Source: Lytechinus pictus (Eukaryota; Echinodermata; Echinoidea; Temnopleuroida; Toxopneustidae). From it: a DNA stretch of 64,000 nucleotides. A program made the position numbers and the translations under genes. How positions within the stretch are numbered: position 1 is the stretch's first letter; each line of letters opens with the position of its first letter. Below are positions 59,330-64,000 of the stretch, piece after piece. The stretch spans positions 27,926,001-27,990,000 of the forward strand of contig NC_087256.1 in assembly GCF_037042905.1 (NCBI RefSeq). Reading direction: 5' to 3'. The notes below the pieces were generated by a model. It searched no databases. It was not told the origin of the DNA and saw only the letters and a program-made list of their open reading frames with translations.

Positions 59330-60480
59330 CATTATGTTGAGGAATTTCATTTTAGTCTTGATTATATTTCAGTTCATAGATTCAGTTTTGTTTCAATATA
59401 CAATAGACGACAAAAAAGTAATCAATAATTAAAATTGAATAATACATATTGTTTAAATACTATGGAATTTATATTTGCTCTTAATCGCTGTAAAGTACCT
59501 ACAGAACTCATTGAGATTTGCATGCGCTTGGTATTTATTATTACTTTTACTATGATTGCCAGAATAATGATTGTCTGAGTAAAATGGACAGGAAATATTT
59601 TATAAAAATTATCCAAATTGACTACACCATATATTTGAAAATTTAAGGTGATCCTCCTTCTTCTTTGGACTGCTCGATAGGGTGATTATTATCAGAGGGG
59701 TTAAACACTGGGAATCAAGTCAGTATGCATTATTGAAATGTTGCTATGTCAGAAAATATCTAGCAAGCCCGAAAACGGCTGTCATCGTGAACGGGCATTT
59801 ATTCGAAATGAGGGCACACGATCAGATGAAATGTTACATAAAATTGAACTATTTCCCAATCCATTCCAGCAGACAATAAGCATTCTAAATGGAAGTCTCT
59901 TTTCAAGTGTTAACTGTTAAAGAGTCACAAGTCTCAATGAAATTAAATCTCTGAAATTGTCCTCATTCAATCACGCATGCACCCCCTTCTTACAATCAAA
60001 ATTTGTTGATTGCATATATGCAGTGATCCAAATAATTAGTTACATGATTCAACAACTCTCATGTCAGTCAAACCAAATTTGGAAAAAAAATCAAGATGCT
60101 TGTTAAAAATGATACTCTGAATCGAGAAAGACCGAATTTCAATTTCAGCTGAATTTGAATTCAAATGATTGTGATTCTGATTACGCAACGAAGAAATGGT
60201 CATCAGTCTGACTTGAGGTCGTTCTTACCTTACTAACAGGTTGATAAAAGTCCAAACCAGTTTCACACTCAATACATCTGCATTATTTCATAAGCGTAGA
60301 CAATATTTATGTGGTCAATAAGCAATCATTATTATTTCTCAATGTGCAGACAATAATATGCAATTGTTTTGCTTCAACCCTGTCTCTGAGCACGTATACA
60401 ATAAATAAACAATATTCATCGCCTTAATTCTATTCTTTCTATAATGTGCAAAGTGATTTTTCAATCAATCAACGGTGCAT
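59330..60480. other. Stretch with no recognised feature
   Basis: AT-rich intergenic sequence without a supported gene. Confidence 0.3.
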
Positions 60481-60484
60481 TAGG

Positions 60485-60716
60485 GACTTAACGATTCAAT
60501 ACCGTACCTTTCAAAACGGTAATCTCGGAGAAAAATATTGAATTTCAACCAAATACCCCCAACACCTGCACAGGTTGGTATCCACTGCTTTTCCATTTGA
60601 TTTACGATAGAAGGAACAGTAAATGCCATATCCAAGGGCATGAAGGTAGTGCCAGGAACCGAACCCCAGACTTTCACGCGCGTAGTCAGGCGCCCTGGAC
60701 CAGCTGGCCACGGCAC
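60485..60716 (-). mobile_element. tRNA-derived SINE, second family
   Basis: On the minus strand the head GTGCCGTGGCCAGCTGGTCC and GGGTTCGGTTCC (60666-60655) match polymerase III A and B boxes. They are followed by a body of about 170 bp that differs from the SINEs at 27066 and 52358. The 81- and 85-codon ORFs here are shadows. Confidence 0.72.
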
Positions 60717-60776
60717 ATTGCGCATGCGCGAACCACATAACGACCCATCCTCGTAGTTTCCTTGACATTATTTGTA

Positions 60777-61010
60777 CACTGTAAAACTAGTGATGCTAAC
60801 ACTATACCAGTCTGCGTACTGAGAGGACCATACAAATCAATTTACACCAATGTTAAATTAAAGGCGTTAGTTAAACACTGATTAGTTGTATTTTAACACA
60901 TTCTGTTAAGTGTATCTTTAACACAATTTGGTGTTAATGGTACTTTCCAAACTCCTGATAGTGTGGTCCGATCTCAGAAAACCGAATGGTGCTGCTCTAT
61001 TTTTACAGTG
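60777..61010. mobile_element. 234-bp MITE with CACTGTAAAA ends
   Basis: Left CACTGTAAAACTAG and right CTATTTTTACAGTG are inverted repeats. The interior has repeated TGTTAA and GGTGTTA phrases. No clear target duplication. Confidence 0.65.
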
Positions 61011-61399
61011 TCCATGATGGTTCTGTGATCAGGACAAGGCTTGTTGGTGTTAGGAATATTTTCCTGGTACAATCATCTTCTATTTTGCACGTGTTGAGTT
61101 AGACGCAGGTGCTCTATGTTGTCCGACCTGCAACTCCCATTTTGAATCGTAGGCCCCCTATATATACATAGTCTCTACGACGGAATCATAGTGCACGGCG
61201 CATTGTTCAGTTTTCAACAGTGTCATCGAGGCACTTCAATGTATTGAACTTCGGACGTCTTAATCCTAAACAAAAAAAAACACACAAAAAGCCATTGGAT
61301 GATTTACAAACTGAAATTTTCATCCGTTATCAATCCTCAATATGAGTTAAACTGTCCAAAGGCATTGTGATGGTGATGTAGAAACATCTAGGCTTGACG

Positions 61400-62103
61400 T
61401 TACGACGAATCGTCGCCTTTTCTTTGCTTGTGACTTGCAAACGCAACACCAATTTTCTTACTGAGCCACGCTACCTTCTGGATAATCATCTCCTGGGCAA
61501 GAGCGATACACATTGACATTATGGCCATACCGAGGAGAATAAAGAAGGTACATGCCAGCAGGTTCTTTTGGTGATGCGGTACCAAATCACCAAAGCCAAT
61601 GGTGGTCAGAGTTATAAACGAGAAGTAGAAGGCTTCGAAGTAGCTCCACTGGTCCTCCCATGCTTGAAGTAGACACGCCAGGAAACAGATGTAGAGAAAA
61701 GCGAACACGAGAATGAAAGTTAGAGGAATCTGGGCTTCCGCTTCCGGTGGCTTTTCTTCCTCACCCTCAACAGCTGCTGAATCTCCTTTTTCGACCGCGC
61801 CTGCGCTCTCACCGTTTTTCCCTTGGATATCGATCTTATGCGAGTCCCCATCATCGCCCTTCCATCCCTCGTCGATGACCTCCTGTGCTCGTGGATCACG
61901 CTGGAAGGTGACGACGTCCGTTTCGTCCTTGCTGCGTTTCTTCTTGATCCATCTGAGGATGCGCCTGTAGCCAAGCGTTGCCCCACGGGCCAGGAGAGTA
62001 CCGATGCTGGCAAGCACGAGTAAGAGAAGGGCTATTCCGAAGACTGCGTACACCATGCAGAATACACGGCCACCAACCGTCACCGGGGCTATGTTACCAT
62101 ATC
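61400..62103 (-). CDS. Two-pore-domain potassium channel, last coding exon of a second paralogue (partial)
   Basis: The exon starts after an AG at 62105-62104 and completes a Gly codon in phase 1 to give GYGNIAPVTVGG, the end of the first pore. M2, a charged loop, M3, the second pore TTIGFGDLVPHHQK and M4 follow, then a short lysine-rich end and the stop at 61400, in all 233 codons plus stop. Sequence and exon boundary closely match the last exon of the 403-residue K2P gene at 34454; QAWE(S/D)QW(N/S)YFEAFYFSFIT is nearly identical in both. M1 and the first pore helix must lie on exons beyond 64000; none is visible between 62104 and 64000. The reading frame open upstream of 62103 is intron. 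Confidence 0.9.
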
Positions 62104-62672
62104 CTGTGTTCAATTTGACAAACAGAAAGAAGAAAACGTCATTTGAAAAATGAGAAAATTGGCAATTCGCAAGTAGTAAGAACCAGGGATGGTCCAATTT
62201 TCAGATCGTCTCCAGACGATCTGAAAATTGGACCATCTGCTTATAAACCACCATATTTCATCAATAAGCAATTTCATCCCAAATAATGGAAATGTTTATG
62301 ATATCAAAAGAAGAAACATTCGATCGGTCACTATTTTTATTTTTGAAAGAATATTTCTGACCGAGTTCTGCTCCATCTTCCAAAACACATCTTAAGAAAA
62401 CAAATGTGCCCAAATGAAGAAATGGAGATAATTACCCAATCACATCTCCAGGTATATTAGTTGTATAAATACTTGCCATGGTGAGGGAAGGAAATCTATT
62501 CAAAATTTTGAAGACAGAAAACCCTCTGCATAACATCCAATTTTCAATTCAATTTGGATGTTTCATTACCAACACAATTTGCAATAATGGATTCATCAGC
62601 ATACCATATGGACTGCAATCAAGCGTAGATACAACAAAAATTACTTGGAAATATTGAATCACTTCTTGGGGA
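62104..62672. other. Intron of the second K2P gene
   Basis: Non-coding. A local inverted repeat GATGGTCCAATTTTCAGATC / GATCTGAAAATTGGACCATC occurs at about 62189-62240, a compact hairpin with a short loop. Confidence 0.6.
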
Positions 62673-62883
62673 CACTGTTAAAAACTCCGGAGTTGATTTA
62701 ACACACAGCGCGGAATCTATATATGACCACGTGCATACACGTGTTAAAACAGCACTGGTTTGGTTTTGGGCTAACACCAGATAGATGTTTAAACATTACT
62801 AATTAAAAGATTACCGGTTCGATTCCTGTCTGGTTGTTTCATTTCTTCTCGGGTGAGGTCATATATAGATTCTTTTTGCAGTG
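62673..62883. mobile_element. MITE with CACTGTTAAAAA / CTTTTTGCAGTG ends
   Basis: The termini are imperfect inverted repeats. The inner block GGAATCTATATATGACCA is mirrored by GGTCATATATAGATTC near the right end. About 210 bp. A B-box-like GGTTCGATTCC near 62817 may be chance. Confidence 0.65.
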
Positions 62884-63883
62884 TGTTTTCAATTTCGGTT
62901 CGATTTATTCCAGACGTTCATGAAGGAATGGGTTCCGATCAACTTTGTGAAAAAGTAACACAACATGGTCTGATTTTGTCGAATAAGAATTTATATCTTG
63001 ACCTTTAAACTGGAAAAAGTGTTCGTTTTACAAAATATCAGAATTAATTATTTTGCGAAAGAAACTAAAATTAATTTTAATAGTCAACACTATTTTATCA
63101 CAACCTGCATGTGTGGTTTATAACAACAAGGCACACTGCTAATCAGGTAATCTTAGACTCTGTACAGGGGTAAATGATGAAGCCTGATGAATCAATATTT
63201 GGATTGAAATTTTTTTTTTTTTAATGTCACGCAGAAAATATCACGCCTGAGTTGACCGCAATTAATCAGGAGCCGGGCTTGTTCTATCGTGGCGAATGAT
63301 ATTTGATTAGATTTAAGAACGGCATTCATAGAGACAATGTATACATGAACAAAAAAAAGTAAAGTTGAAGATATTATGGACAGGTTTGATGCTCTAAATA
63401 TATGACTGGAATACTTTTCTGATAAAGAATTGGAAGAATATCAAATAAAAAGTTATACTGAGAAAGTCTGAAAAGGGGAGACACGAGTATATAGACAAAA
63501 AAATCACAAAAATATGTTGTACATAGATGAGAATCTTAACTTAGCTAAAAAACAAGAATATGCGTGAGCTCAGTTGTTTCAATAAATTGCTTACTATTGA
63601 TGTCCTTGAATATTGTTTAATCTCTAGCAATAACTCCTGCTTTGGGTCATTTTTTTTATTTTGTTTATGTGTCGGTTTGGAAGAATCCGCTTAGACAAAT
63701 AATCATTTCATTTAACTTCTCCTGTAAAACTATACTACCACAAGGGTGACCCAGTTTCCAAGCCAACTTAATTCGTGACTATGAGAGGGTCTGCATTTAG
63801 TTTCCTGTTTTAGTTATTGTCATTATAAGAAACAGGTAGATATTGCTTTCATACAAAAATCCATGGTAGGTCCCGAGCATAGC

Positions 63884-64000
63884 TTAAAGACCAAGTCAAA
63901 CCCAACCACACGTTAATTTGAAATAAAGATCACAATAAGCATTTCCTTGACAGTCAAATCAAAATCGCATGTAAATTAAGAAAGTTAGCAGGTTGTGACG
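63884..64000. mobile_element. Palindromic MITE, family A, truncated by the window edge
   Basis: TTAAAGACCAAGTCAAACCC followed by AATCAAAATCGCATGTAAAT and TAAGAAAGTTA matches the left arm of family A. The rest lies beyond the window. 62884-63883 shows nothing recognisable. Confidence 0.55.

Overview
This is an animal nuclear genome window: spliced genes with GT-AG introns, AT-rich sequence, long introns, and many SINEs, LINE fragments and DNA-transposon derivatives. An echinoderm, most probably a sea urchin, is the best guess. The main reason is a Toll-like receptor whose whole 891-codon ORF lies in one exon, the form taken by the large TLR families of sea urchins. The species cannot be named from sequence alone.

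Four protein-coding loci can be supported. (1) A ten-exon plus-strand gene at 10886-26774 encodes a DUSP11/PIR1-type RNA 5'-phosphatase of 366 aa. All junctions join in frame and it carries the HCTHGVNRTGY active site. (2) A three-exon minus-strand gene at 42418-34454 encodes a complete two-pore-domain potassium channel (K2P) of 403 aa. (3) A single-exon plus-strand TLR lies at 47920-50595. (4) The last exon of a second, closely related minus-strand K2P gene lies at 62103-61400; its upstream exons are beyond the right edge. The two K2P paralogues share the intron position inside the first GYG filter codon, so they look like a local duplication with the TLR gene between them.

The rest is mostly repeats. 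From left to right: a possible DNA-transposon end (to 826); a degenerate TTGGTCTAAT tandem array (1.56-2.07 kb); a 5'-truncated LINE (3.0-4.35 kb); foldback elements; and a 5.1-kb hAT-like element with a perfect 29-bp inverted terminus and an 8-bp target duplication, ending 133 bp upstream of the DUSP11 ATG. The DUSP11 introns hold a mariner-type 806-bp palindrome inside an older degenerate coding relic, a 1.8-kb hAT-like element with its own 8-bp duplication, and several other palindromic MITEs. The stretch 27-34 kb holds SINEs, a hAT MITE, a near-perfect 790-bp foldback and low-complexity DNA. The K2P introns hold two MITEs and about 0.8 kb of GAT-rich microsatellite. The flanks of the TLR gene hold a LINE zinc-knuckle relic upstream and a 61-bp minisatellite downstream, and further MITEs, SINEs and simple repeats run from 52 to 64 kb.

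I found no gene cluster that looks like an undescribed biological system. The observations most worth a second look are the transposon insertion beside the DUSP11 promoter, a SINE whose head resembles 7SL RNA, the duplicated stop-codon segment in the DUSP11 3' region, the degenerate coding relic in intron 1, the K2P-TLR-K2P arrangement, and several recently formed-looking long palindromes. All coordinates were read by eye; repeat boundaries without target-site duplications are approximate.
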